Below are positions 1 through 10,940 of a stretch of 64,000 bases of DNA, piece after piece (the first letter of the stretch is position 1; every line of letters begins with the position of its first letter). The notes beneath the pieces are model-generated. The model saw only the letters and a program-made list of their open reading frames with translations, did no database searches and was not told the origin of the DNA. Source of the DNA: Euphorbia lathyris (lineage: Eukaryota; Streptophyta; Magnoliopsida; Malpighiales; Euphorbiaceae); contig NC_088910.1 in the NCBI RefSeq assembly GCF_963576675.1, positions 85,680,104 to 85,744,103 on the forward strand, read 5' to 3'. A program made the position numbers and the translations under genes.

Positions 1-892
1 GGCTGCTTTGTCACTGAAAAGCCGATAAACGTAAAGGGGATGAAGGTAACATTATCAAAACTCTGGAAGCCGGTTGGGAGTATAGCTATTGTTGAGTTGG
101 AGGTCGATCGGTTCCTATTTCAATTTAACCATATTTTCGACATGAATGCTGTAATGAACGAAGGGCCTTGGTCCTTTGAAAATAAGCTGCTAGTTCTGAA
201 ACGAGTTAATAGCCGTGAAGAGCTTTATACGGTACAACTAAACAAAAACACATTATGGGTCCAACTTCACGACCTGCCAGCAGGGTTTCGAGCTGAGAAA
301 ATTATAGTAATCTGCGGTCAGTATGTAGAAACTGTGCTTCGAACCGATCCTCGAGACTACGCGGAAGCTTTTATTGGATATCTCCGAGTCCATGTGTTAT
401 TGGATGCAAGGAAGCCTCTAAAGAGAAGGATGAAACTCGGCATAGCAGATTCAAAGTGGGTATGGGTCATCTTCAAATACGAAAGACTTCCCCACTTTTG
501 ATTTTACTGTGGATTGCTAGGCCATAGTGAACGCGACTGTGCGGCATTTAGAGCTCTTCAGGACCCCCGAGCACCCTACACTTTATGGAGCTTTTCTGCG
601 AGTAGCTCCCCGTCGATTCCTACAAAACACCTCAACTTGGTTACATTCCTCACCAGATCTTATCAACTCTCAGATTCAAGGGCCATCCAACGAGGAATTG
701 GAAGCTATTCGACAACAGGCTAAGAGTCAAAGCGAGAAAATACTGCAATCTGAGGAAGAGGGTCAGCTAACTTCAGACCCGAAACGTAAGAGGAGGGAAA
801 ACCCTACGACACAACATTCGACAATGGATGGGATCACCAATGAAATAGAGATATCGGCAGGCTCCTCGAAACGGACCAGCCGGAAGCAATGA
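1..892 (+). pseudogene. LINE ORF1: DUF4283-like domain plus broken zinc knuckle
   Basis: Family knowledge: plant L1 ORF1 proteins carry a DUF4283 RNA-binding domain followed by a CCHC zinc knuckle and act in the RNP that returns to the nucleus. Here the reading frame is open from base 1 (it starts before the window) to 501, with typical residues such as GPWSFENKLLVLKR and LWVQLHDLP. A TGA at 499-501 falls exactly where the first cysteine of the knuckle should be; the rest (FYCGLLGHSERDC) continues in the same frame after the stop. Downstream, to about 892, a basic Ser/Arg-rich region is readable only in a shifted frame. Certainly non-functional as it stands. Confidence 0.75.
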
Positions 893-1965
893 ATTATCTA
901 AGCTAGAACTGCCAAGGAGTGGGCAACCTCGAGACAGTCCGAGAGCTCATTCGCGTCCATAAACCTGTCATTATTTTCTTAAGGAATATCTAAAATTTAC
1001 AAAATTTTATTGGCTTTGACAGACACTTTGCCATTAGCAACATCAGAGGGGGCGGTGGTGTGGCAATGATTTGGAAGCAGGAAGTTATGGTCAGGTTGCT
1101 AAAATAGGGGAGTAACTTCATTGATGTGTTAATCTCATTAGATTGCGAGGAGAATTAGTGAATAACTAGGTATTACGGCTTTCTGAAAAGGGGACGATGG
1201 GCCCTATCATGGCAATGCCTAAAAGATCTTTACATGATCTTTGACCTAGCTTGGGTGATAATTGACGATTTCAACGATGTGCTTCTTGCATCTGAAAAAA
1301 AGGAGGTCGAAGGCATCCACCGCAACTCTTAAATGGTTTTCAAGATGTTCTAGAACACTGTCATCTATCAGAAATTTATATGTTTGGTCACTCATTCATA
1401 TGGTTCAGAAACAGACAAGGGGAGAGGTCGATTGAAGAAAAGTTGGACTGAGGATTCGTGAGTTTTGCTTGGCATGATAGATACCCAACGACAATAGTTC
1501 TGACAATTGCAACGACATAATCCGACCACTCGACACTTATCCTAAAGACACTAGAAGCAACCAGCTCTACGCCTATACCGTTTTGTTACGAGAACTCATG
1601 GGGGTTGGAGGAGGATTGTAAGGAGTTGATTTCTACAACCTAGGAGGTAAGCAAAAATCTAACTACCCTGAACAAACTGATGGATTATCGTGGGAAGATT
1701 CGGAGGTGGGGTAGTCAATTTCGAGCAAGATTCAGTGGTCGTGTAAAACAGTTACAGTAGCAACTTGAAGAACTTCGTAGAAGATCAGATACGGAGGAAT
1801 CCCGTCGGGTCAGCGCAGAACTTGAGAAAGTGCACTTGAAGCAGGAGATCTATTGGAAACAATGCACCAAACTGAAATAGTTACGAGAGGGGGATCGAAA
1901 CTCAAGGTTTTTTCATTCATCAGTTCGGGCAAGAAAAAGAAAGAATGACTTTGGGGGGTTAGTCG

Positions 1966-3300
1966 ATGAGCTTATTTCAGTCACATGGTGTGGCAGGTCT
2001 GGACATCCTCGAGCAGGTTCACACTCGCGTGCCGGCGGATTTGAAACAGATGCTCACTAGAACCTACACGACAGGGGAAATTGAAAAAGTGGTTTCGGCT
2101 ATGCATCCGGACAAGTCCCCGAGGCCTAACGGTCTCAACTGGGTTCTACCAGCAGCATTGGTAGATTTTTGGGTCAGAGATATTAGCTTATTGTGTGTCC
2201 TACCTAAACTCAGGTATTATCCCACCTTGCTTAAATCAGACTAACTTGGTTCTAATACCTAAGAAGCAACCGCCTATTGGTATATCGGATTTGCATCCTA
2301 TTGCTTTATGCAACGTCTTAGTAAAAATCATGATGAAAACCATTGCCAATCGACTAAAAAAAGGTGCTTGATACTATCATATCGCCACCCCCATAGCGCA
2401 TTTGTACCAAAATGGGTAATAGCGGATAACATAATGATAGCATACAAGGTTGGGCATGCTCTACGTTTGGGTAAGGGCGGGCGAAAAGCATATGCAGCTC
2501 TTACGGTTGATATGACAAAGGCATACGATCGGGTATAATGAGAATTTCTAAGAGCTATCTTGACTCGTTTAGATTTCCTAAGGCAGTTTATTGAGTTGAT
2601 TGAGTTGTGTCTCTTCTGTTGAGTATCAGATTGTGAATAGGAACTCAGAATTTCCTGTGTTCAAACCATCCTAGGGTCTAAGGAAATGTGACCCTCTATC
2701 ACCGTATCTGTTTATTATCTGCACGGAGGGACTCACGACACTATTACGGCAAGCTGAAGACGCAAGTCATATCCATAGTTGTCGAATTAGTCAGGGTGCT
2801 CCCACAATATCTCATCTACTTTTTGGCGGCGATAACTACTTCTTCTTTAGAGCCTCTCTAAAGGAATGTGGGTCGGTTAAGGATATCTACCAAAGGTACG
2901 AACATGCTTCAGGGCAGAAAATAAACTTCTCCAAATCTAAAATTTCGTTCAGCTCAAAGGTTCCGGATGCGAGAAGAGTAGAACTGGCCGAGTTTATGCA
3001 GGTCCCCCAAGCTGACAGTCAAGACAACTATTTGGGATTTCCATCGGCGGTTGGACGAAATAGAATGGCTATTTTCTGGTATATTGTGGATAGATTGTAG
3101 AAAAGAATCCGGGGATGGCAAGGTCACAGGCTATCACATGGAAGTGGCAAAGGGATGTAATGGTGAGGGGTAGGGAATGACCTAAGCAAACTTGGAAGGG
3201 GGTGATCGAAAGTGATATAAGTTTATTGGGGATCGAGGAAAATATGGTAGTAGATAGGAGAAAGTGGAGGGAGAGAATTTATGCCGCCGACACGGTTTGA
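1966..3300 (+). pseudogene. LINE reverse transcriptase remnant
   Basis: The block shows the usual order of L1 RT landmarks with damage. The pre-palm motif reads HPDKSPRPNGLNW at about 2104-2140 (family form is KaPGPDG). A stretch at 2383-2538 gives FVPKWVIADNIMIAYKVGHAL and then VDMTKAYDRV, matching the 'FVPGR..DN' and 'K.D..KAYD.V' boxes. About 300 bp later comes a degenerate FADD box. Between these lie frameshifts and stops. From 2880 to 3300 residues typical of the thumb and linker can still be seen in pieces (GQKINFSKSKISFS and later GW.G..LS.GS). Dead RT of an old insertion. Confidence 0.7.
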
Positions 3301-3374
3301 TTTCACGGTTTTATATGATGGTTCATGTTAACCGACCCGAATCATTTCGGGACTAAGACTTTGTTGTTGTTGCT

Positions 3375-3573
3375 GCAGCAATAATACTAGCCTCTTCGAC
3401 TTCTTTTTTATAGTTGTTAGAGTTTGTAAGGGTACAACACCTATAAGAAAAAATGACTTCTTAAAAAAATTAAATATGAAAGTTTAATTAAGCAATTGGC
3501 ATAAAGAAAAAAAACTAGACTTAATACATCATTTGCTATCTGAACTTGTCCAAAAAATTTTATTGGTCCCCTG
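3375..3573. repeat. Flank with ~31-bp degenerate repeat unit, interrupted by the Sirevirus insertion
   Basis: No gene is visible. The last part (about 3540-3573) contains one unit starting CTGAACTTG. Three related units, starting CTGAACTTT, TTGAACTTG and TTGAACTTG, continue at 24905-25005 on the far side of the LTR retrotransposon. Removing the insertion and one copy of CCCTG rejoins them into a tandem array of about four units of roughly 30-31 bp. Confidence 0.6.
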
Positions 3574-4912
3574 TGTTGGTCCCTTATAACGTGATAAGTT
3601 AGTTCCAAGGGGGGGGGGATAGGAACTATTTAAAATTTTGTCCGTTAAGGCTGACTTCTTTTCTTATGAAAAGGTTCACACAGCGTGACTAAGCAGTTTG
3701 AAGACACAAGCTTAGTCAACTTGTGACTAAGTCTGTTTCTTTCCTTGAGTCAGAAAATAGCACTTAGAGTCTATTCCTGAACTCAGCTTCTTAGTATACT
3801 TAACTCAGCGTGAGTTCATTACTTAGTCAGTTTTATAGCAAGCAATATATAAAGGAGTTTAAGGGTTAGAAAGATATTACTCAGCAGACTTATCCTGGTT
3901 CGGCCTTTCCGCCTACGTCCAGTCCCCGGAACTCGTTCCGAGCTTTTTGAATTCTCTACTGAGCTCTTTAAAGGTAGAGCATGAAACCTTTTACAATAGA
4001 AGCTGAGTATACAAGAGTACCTTCCTCTCTACCTCTACTCACTCTTATATCTACCGCTGAGTACTATAACCGATTACTCAGCCTCTCCTTTCTATTCTTC
4101 TAGAAATGATAAAGTGTTTGTCCTAAACAACAATTGCTAAGACACTTTAGATGATTGAAAATCACTCTAGACTTTTACACAATAATATGGAAATTGGTGT
4201 AAGGATTTTGCTTTGCTTTTCTCACAGAACTTCAAGTATGAATTTGGACAGCGTTTCGGCTAATTGAAGATCTGCATCGAATGAAGCAAATGAGAGGCCT
4301 ATTTATAGTGACACTTGAGGCACCGGTCATTTCGAATTTCGAAATAACCGTTGGAGGGAAACGACTTCCTGTCGGTGTCACTCAGTACGCGCTTAGTGTC
4401 GTTGGCCAATGAGATTCATGCATCTTCTGTCCACGGCAGTGCTCGGCAGCTTTTCGTCTGGCAAACAGAATGTTTCGATATTTTTGGCAAAGTCTTCCAG
4501 ACAGCTTCCTGCGCCTTCTGAACTTTACCCAAAGTAGAAATACTTTGTCTACAAGTTGATTCTTGTCTGCCGCTGTCCTGACTGCTTGTCGCTTAACTCA
4601 GCAGCTTCCTCTTGAAGCTTTTTCTAGAAGGCTTCTCGATCCTTCTTCATGCTGAGTCGTCGTTTTGCTTGATACGACTTCGTTTCGTCTTCTTGGGCCG
4701 TGAGGTCTTGATTATGTTGACTTGGACTTGACTTCCACTCATGGGCTTTTGGACTTTATATCTTAATGTCTTATAGATAAATAAACTCAACATTGAACAA
4801 ACACATTAGTATAAATAAATCAAAGTATTTAAATTTAACGTGTTAGAATATTTTTTATCAATTGCTTAAATAATTTTGTCAAATCAAAATCATGTGGAAA
4901 GGTGTTTCAACA
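3574..4912 (-). repeat. 3' LTR of the Sirevirus-like element
   Basis: Begins TGTTGGTCCC and ends TTCAACA; its partner is at 23565-24904. In element orientation this is the downstream LTR. A CTATAAATAGG-type TATA box lies on the minus strand near 4298-4308, as in the other copy. A run of nine to ten G follows the start of the LTR on the plus strand. Confidence 0.92.
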
Positions 4913-4926
4913 AACTCCCCCATTTT
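4913..4926 (-). other. Polypurine tract of the Sirevirus-like element
   Basis: Directly inside the 3' LTR the minus strand reads AAAATGGGGGAGTT, a classic Copia polypurine tract that primes plus-strand synthesis. Its position fixes the inner LTR border. Confidence 0.85.
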
Positions 4927-5450
4927 GATGTTGGCAAAAATATTCAGTTGAAGAACTCAGTGTTGAGCTCCCCCATGATAGTTGACCCTTATATTACTCA
5001 GTATACTCCCCCGTAAGGGTTGAGCCACTGACTTAGTTTTACTTTAAACATTTAAAGGTTTAATCGAGTAAGTCTAAGGTCAGTTTTCAGAAATAGGTCA
5101 GCTTATAAGTCATATTCTTTTTAACTCAGTTTATGCGGAAGGTTTAGATATCAGAGAGCATTGAGTATTTCTTTGTTCAATGTGTTTAAGAAGACATGTA
5201 AAAGAGGTCAACATCTTGATCAACACAGCATACATTCATAAAGCAATGTATACAAATAACACAGTTGATTTAGTGAAGATGCGTTTAACTATTCAATACA
5301 AAACATAAGTAAGCATCACATAAGATTTGATCAGTGTTGAAAAGATAGATGCATGCATAGTTTTGTATTTAGGTCAGCACACAAAAATGCATAAGGGAAA
5401 GACTACAAATTTGAACAAAATAAAACTGAATCTAGTCAATCCTAGTCAAG

Positions 5451-8450
5451 CTATTTCTTTTTGTAGTTGAGTTGGGCTTCATGCTCTTTAGCTTTGCCCT
5501 TTCCCTTTTCTTTTTGCTGACTACCTGAAGCTACTTCTGAATGTGGGGTTCTTTGAGCTTGTACTTTCTCCCCCGTTTTGCCACCATCAGCAGGAGGAGG
5601 AATGAAAGTGTCTTCAATGGCAGCTAGAGTTAGGCGTTTAGAGAATGCCTTCAGCTTTCGTGTGCTGGTATTTATGCCATCAAAGATGAGAACACCATCA
5701 TCCAAAATAGCTCGTGGAATCCTGACATCTGCAGCACTCAGCATACTCAGAACGTATGCTTGAGCCTTTCCAACCCAGTGTATGCTGTCAGTGAGCATTG
5801 CAAAGGCTTGATGAAACATCTTCATCAAAGATGAATCAAAATACTGACGTTGAGCATTGGCGTGTCTCACGTTGTTGAAAGTAACTCGAGAGTACTTCAG
5901 GATTTCGTTTGTTTTGAGCTGGTCAGTTTCCATCTCTTCCTTGCTTAAGTTTAGCAGACGCACAGCCTCACTAATTTGCTCAATGGAGCATTGGGAGGAG
6001 GAAGAGAGTTGGTGATTGGTTTTCTCTTGCTTAGTATGAAGCTGGTTGAATAGTTGATGAACTTCGGCAGAAGTTGCATACGTTGTGTTCGCAGCTGACA
6101 ATTGATGAAGTTGACCCTGTAGAGAGTTCATGTGATCAACCATGGTCAGCTGGAGTTCGGCCAGCTTCGTTATAGATTCATGCCTGGGCTGTTGAGACTG
6201 TAATGAAGTCATGACACTCAGAAGATCCTTCAGACCTTTGATCTCTGTAAGAAGCTAAGTGACAGACGAAAGCTGAGTCGGCTCAACAGTAACTGACCCA
6301 GCGGCATTGGTACTTGTTTGATGGAGGTCCTGGAGCAGAGTGTGAGCTAAGTCAACAATTCTTCGACCAGACTCAGAGGCAGTAAGATAACTGAAGGATC
6401 CATCATTTGTTGGCCCAGATGCCGGAGGAGGAATAGAACCGAATAGAGGCGGTGTTTGGTTCTGCTCAACATTAGAAGTGCTAGCATTATCAGCGGCTGG
6501 TCTTGAACTAAGATTTCCAATAGAAGCTGGCTAGATTAGATTCTGCACTTGGATTTGTGGAAGAGGAGGATCGGCAAAATGTGTTACTTGTTCAGGGTCA
6601 GGCTGAAGCTGACTAGGTGTTGGAAGTTGAGGAAGTTCAGTGTTCACCTGAGCAGGTAATTCCTTAGCTTGCTCAATATGTTGAGTAGCAGGATCTTCGA
6701 GCACTTACTCGGCATCATTTTGGCTGGGGGAAGCAGTTAAGTTGGCATGTTCCTTCGGATGAGAAACAAAGGGTTGATTTTCTTGTTGCTCTGGTTGAGA
6801 CTCAGGAGGATTAGAGAAGAACTTAAGGTGTACTTCTATTAGGTCAGTGATCTCATCCCTCAGCGCTGAGTCACCCATGAGGTCAATGACTGGGGCTCGA
6901 TATGCCTTCTTCTTCTTGAGTCTTCTTAGTCTCTTTAGCTTTGGAGGAGTAGGGTCAGCAGGAATGGACTCAATAGAGTCAATAGGTGAAGTTTCCCTTT
7001 GGACAGCGGGATGATTTGCCGTTGGCTCAGCGTCTTCTTCTTCAATCTACTCAGTGTGGATTGTGCCATGTTGGTCAATGTCTGATGGCTCATCATGCTC
7101 ATCTTCCACAGTTTCCTAATCATCGAACTGACCACCCAGTTCTTCCTCTTCTTCAAACTGACCACCCAATTGGTCTTGTTCTTCCTCTTCTTCTGACTGT
7201 TGTTCAGTGTCAATGTCTTGACTTTGTACATAATGTGAGTTAGGAGGAACGACTACGTCAGTTGGAAGTGCATCGATGGGTCTTAACTCAAAAGAGAGTT
7301 TCTTTTTCTTTCTCAGAGGTTGCTCATCAACATCCTCTCTTTCTTCTACCTCAAGCTCAACTTGCTTTGGTCTTTTCTCAGCTGACCTAGGTCCATCCTG
7401 ACCTTGTTCAGGTTGAGGCTTAATTCCTCTGGATACAAACTTAAGCTTCTTTGGTGCAGATACAACTTCTTTAGAGGTGCTTTTCACAACTTTGCTCTTT
7501 CTTTGTGTCCTTCCCTTTCGAGTCACCATCCCCTCAGTTTCCTGGTCAGCGGCCCCTTTCCCTTTCTTGGGCACAATTGGTTGGTCATTTGCCAGGCCGA
7601 ACAGGGCAGCAGCCGTAATCTCGGTTCCCCAAGTGTGGATTTCCTCAACCAGGCTCACCCCTTGATCTTTGAGGCTTTTGGTGATAATGGAGCCTAGCCT
7701 AAGGGTTCCAGCGCTTCTTTGAAATCCACCTATTATGAAGACGGGCATGTTGATCGGTGTGTAGGTCAGCATATGCCATATGAAACACTGCTCGAAGTTT
7801 GTCGCTGAGTTGGTGCAGTTGATTTTGGGGAAAAGGAAATTGGTCAGTATGTAATGGGCCATCTTCTGATTACGACCCATGGAGGTACTTGAGATTTATC
7901 CTACATGACCAAGAGGTTTACAGAATTCAGCTTTGTATTTGGTCTTATCTTGGTCACCAGATTTACGAAGTATGGCTCCTGCGTTTTTCAGCTTGAGTAG
8001 TGAGGCAAGGTAAGCGGGGTTGATGAAGATATCCTTCCCCGAAACCTTGGTGACCATATAGTCCCGGTTATCATCCGCGGCTTTTAGGTTAGCGTAAAAT
8101 TCTTTAACTAGCTCGGGATAAGTAGCCTCGCGTACTGAGAACAGCTCGGTCCAGCCGTTCTTTTTGATCCACTCACAAAAGGGTTGCTCAGCGTCCACAA
8201 AACCCCTTGAAAACCATCGAGAGTGGTCAACCTTATACCCCCTCACACTCTCGTAAACTTGAGTGTAGGTGCGTTCCACAGGCTTCTTTGCCTTATCCTT
8301 CTGTTGTTTTCCATTTGAGGAGCCAGCTTGGTCAGCTTTGGTTTGCTTGCTCGGCGTAGTGACCTTAGAGTGGTCACGCTGGGCAGGAGATGAAGGATTT
8401 TCATCGGAGCGATTAATGGCACCGGAGACATTCTGAGAATCTTTCGTCAT
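5451..8450 (-). pseudogene. Extra ORF downstream of pol, plant transposon protein (PTPD-like) domain
   Basis: One minus-strand frame of about 1,000 codons, never frameshifted, broken by six in-frame stops with first bases at 7898, 7118, 7049, 6707, 6533 and 6257. Layout: Ser/Lys-rich N-terminus; a folded domain (about 8280-7690) with FCEWIKKNGW, YPELVKEFYANL and VSGKDIFINPAYLASLL, typical of the 'putative plant transposon protein' domain of plant retroelements; Lys-rich and then Asp/Glu-rich stretches; a Pro/Gln-rich middle; a probable coiled coil (6212-5850); a Lys-rich tail. No signal peptide or membrane segment is obvious, so 'envelope-like' rests on position only. The preferred start is the ATG at 8450 (MTKDSQ): an open stretch continues up to 8546, but that lies within the presumed core promoter. 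Function unknown. Confidence 0.75.
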
Positions 8451-8550
8451 GATTCTTAGAGAAGTTTGAGAAGTTTGGGAGATTTTAGAGAGAATATGAG
8501 AATACCAGAAATTTCTTAACGTAAAGAGATAAAAGTGGGAAATCATCCAC

Positions 8551-8558
8551 TATTTATA
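8551..8558 (-). promoter_or_regulatory. Candidate TATA box for the extra ORF
   Basis: On the minus strand CTATAAATAG ends about 100 nt before the ATG at 8450. The sequence between is pyrimidine-rich near the ATG (CTCCCAAACTTCTC), like a plant 5' leader. This resembles a complete plant core promoter inside the element, separate from the LTR promoter. Confidence 0.55.
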
Positions 8559-8861
8559 GAGGTCTCGAATTGATCCTACGCGTTGAGGTGGCCGTTTGAC
8601 CTCGAGATACTCAATCGACAAATATTTTGGCATTTATGACATATTCGGCGCGTGTATTTTCTAATTATTGCGCTTACATCATCCTAGGTGGCTATTCAAT
8701 TCGCGTGTTTTGCATTAAGTTTTTCAACGGATCTTTACTCAGTGTTAAGGATCTCAAACGTTTGAAATTCTGAGTAGTCAATTGTTACGCAAAGGAATAA
8801 TTCTTATGCTTAGTTGCTCAGCTTAAGATAAACACTTAGCATGTAAATCTACTCAGCATAA
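8559..8861. other. Sirevirus spacer between pol and the extra ORF
   Basis: No coding sequence is visible. Together with 18582-18685 it forms the roughly 0.5-kb gap between the pol stop and the extra ORF start before the nested element entered. It ends in the target duplication CATAA (8857-8861). Confidence 0.6.
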
Positions 8862-10940
8862 TGTTGGGGTTTAGTGTCCTATAGACAATTGTTCTAGGAT
8901 ACAAACTTAATGTAAATGAATTGTTCTTTATATCATTTGTTTAATGAGATATATGTTTTATAACTATATAAAGGCAATCCCTTTTTAAGCACTAAATAAA
9001 GTCTAATAAAAGGAAATCCGTAAGTTTATTTAAAGTGATTGTAAAGTGTTCATACAAGCATGAAGTGAGACAAAACTTTATAGTAAACTGATAAACTTAA
9101 AACCACCCCAAGTCAAGTGATATGTTTGGGATTGACATATCACTGTTGAGACTTGTATGTAACAATGTCTTCTGTCCGACAGAAAGCTGATCTCACAAGC
9201 TTCATATATACAGATATCTGGACAGTTACATAGATCCGATGAAACGTTGTTCATTAGGATTGGGGATCCGATTTGAGATAACAGGATGGGTAGATTCATC
9301 TTTGTCACCTGTTCATCTCATTGGTATTAATAGGTATAACTAATCCTCAGACTCAAAGGAATATTAATTGGTATTCTGGATTACGGAATGTGATGCTTTG
9401 ACTCTGGTGTAACACGATCCTTAACAGAGATGACTCTGGGGTGTGAACAGTAGACGTTGGGTATCACAGGAAGTAATTGCGGAGTCGTTATATATTGGAT
9501 TGAGCATTTATCACTCCCGATAAATGGGAGATACATCCACGGATCGCTTGTGGAAGACTCGACTCTAAATCCTTGCAAGGTGATAGCTTAAGAGTAAGAA
9601 ATACAGATTTCACTTAACCTATCTTTTTGAGTTGACTCTGCCTGTACAAGTAAAACGAACGTCTCGCTATATGTGACTTGACATCACCCATAGTCATAAG
9701 ATTCAGTTTAAGGATGTAGTTGATAAAGGATCGAATTATACTGTAACTAATACGGAAAGGTTAACGACAGAATCAACCTGTCTTCTTATAGCTCTGGGGG
9801 AATGATTACGGACTTGCTAATCACATACTCTGTACATCATTCCGTTATGCAAAGATTAAATATAATTCTTTGAAAATTAATTTAATAACGTTGCATACGG
9901 CTAGAAGCAATAAGAACCTAATGGATCACACATAAGACTTGGAACCTAAAAGAGAGATAGATGTTAATTAATTGATAGAAGCCCAATTGAGCCCAATAAG
10001 GCCCATGGACATAAGGGGGTCGAAATTCATGTAGTGATATACATGAATAATTAATTTGATTTTGTTAATCCTAATTAGATTAGGAATATGAATTAAATTA
10101 ATTAAGAGATAATTAAGTTAGGAGTTTTAATTAGATTAATATACTCCTATTATTATCCAATAAGGTTATTATTATTATCCTTAATATATTAGATATATAG
10201 TGAGATAATAATTAGGAATTATATTCCGAATGGAATTCCTATTCAGTAACCTAATTCTATCTAACTAGGGATTAGATACAATAGATTATAAATACCCCTT
10301 CCCTTGAGATTTTCGAAATCCAAGCAAGCCATACCCTACTTGTGATTTTCGAAATTCACCTAGTCCAAGAGAGAGAAAATTCGACACCCCTAGTTCGAGG
10401 ACGAGATTTCTCTACGGCTTCGTTTGATCAATTGATTTTCATCTATTTCTTTTATCCTTGATCTTGTGTTGATTAATTAGAGGCAATCTAATTTGGTTTC
10501 TATTCAACGGTTGATTCTAAATTAATCTTCCCGTATTTTATTTCGTGTTTGGAAACTCAAAGAAGAAAAACAAACAAAAGGGAAAAATTCGTTTTACTAC
10601 TCCTACATCAGGTCAGTTCACGATTTCGCGGATTTCCGGAGATTGAACCGTCGGATCGTCGCGATTTTTGGACAGGAGCTTCTAGACATATTCTTCCACG
10701 TTTCCACTGAAGGGATTGTCGTTCGGAGGTCTGGAAGGTCTGTTCCGGATAGGGGCAGATTGGTAGATAGTTTCTATCTCTTTTGAAGTTGTGGGCACTT
10801 CGTTTGCAACGGTAGATAGAACTTCTAAAAGGTATTTCTTCTTATCCTTCTTTATATGAAATAACGGTTAACGGATCTTGTGGTTAAATGGAAATAGGTT
10901 AAATTTTTTATATTTCCGCTGCTATACCTTAGCCTAATTT
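8862..10940 (+). repeat. 5' LTR of the nested Copia (3' end abnormal)
   Basis: Matches the right LTR from its first base up to CCTAATTT at 10933-10940. The right LTR then ends in CCAACA, but here the sequence runs on into unrelated AT-rich DNA without a CA end or primer-binding site. A TATAAATA promoter box lies at 10287-10294, with a TSS likely shortly after. Short minus-strand open frames inside occur in both LTRs and are not genes. Confidence 0.88.

Larger units (their letters stand above)
1..3374 (+). mobile_element. Decayed L1-type LINE, 5' end outside the window
   Basis: Plus-strand order is that of a plant L1 element: an ORF1-type gag-like protein (1-892), weak endonuclease remnants near 1030-1110 (a glycine-rich stretch followed by VAMIWK), a reverse transcriptase that can be followed in pieces from 1966 to about 3300, then a short non-coding tail ending in TTG repeats near 3362-3374, as many plant LINEs do. 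All coding parts carry several stops and frame changes, so this is an old dead copy. The catalytic FADD box region (around 2818-2840) reads FGGDNYFF, so the paired aspartates are lost. The 5' end lies before base 1; target duplications cannot be checked. Confidence 0.8.

Noticed and set aside
7404..7697. Plus-strand frames opposite the Sirevirus extra ORF
   Set aside because: Shadows of the minus-strand coding frame; no motifs.
9078..9578. Two minus-strand open frames (76 and 65 codons), repeated at 15151-15651
   Set aside because: They lie within the two LTRs of the nested Copia, start at no promoter of their own and have no domain; they recur only because the LTR is duplicated.
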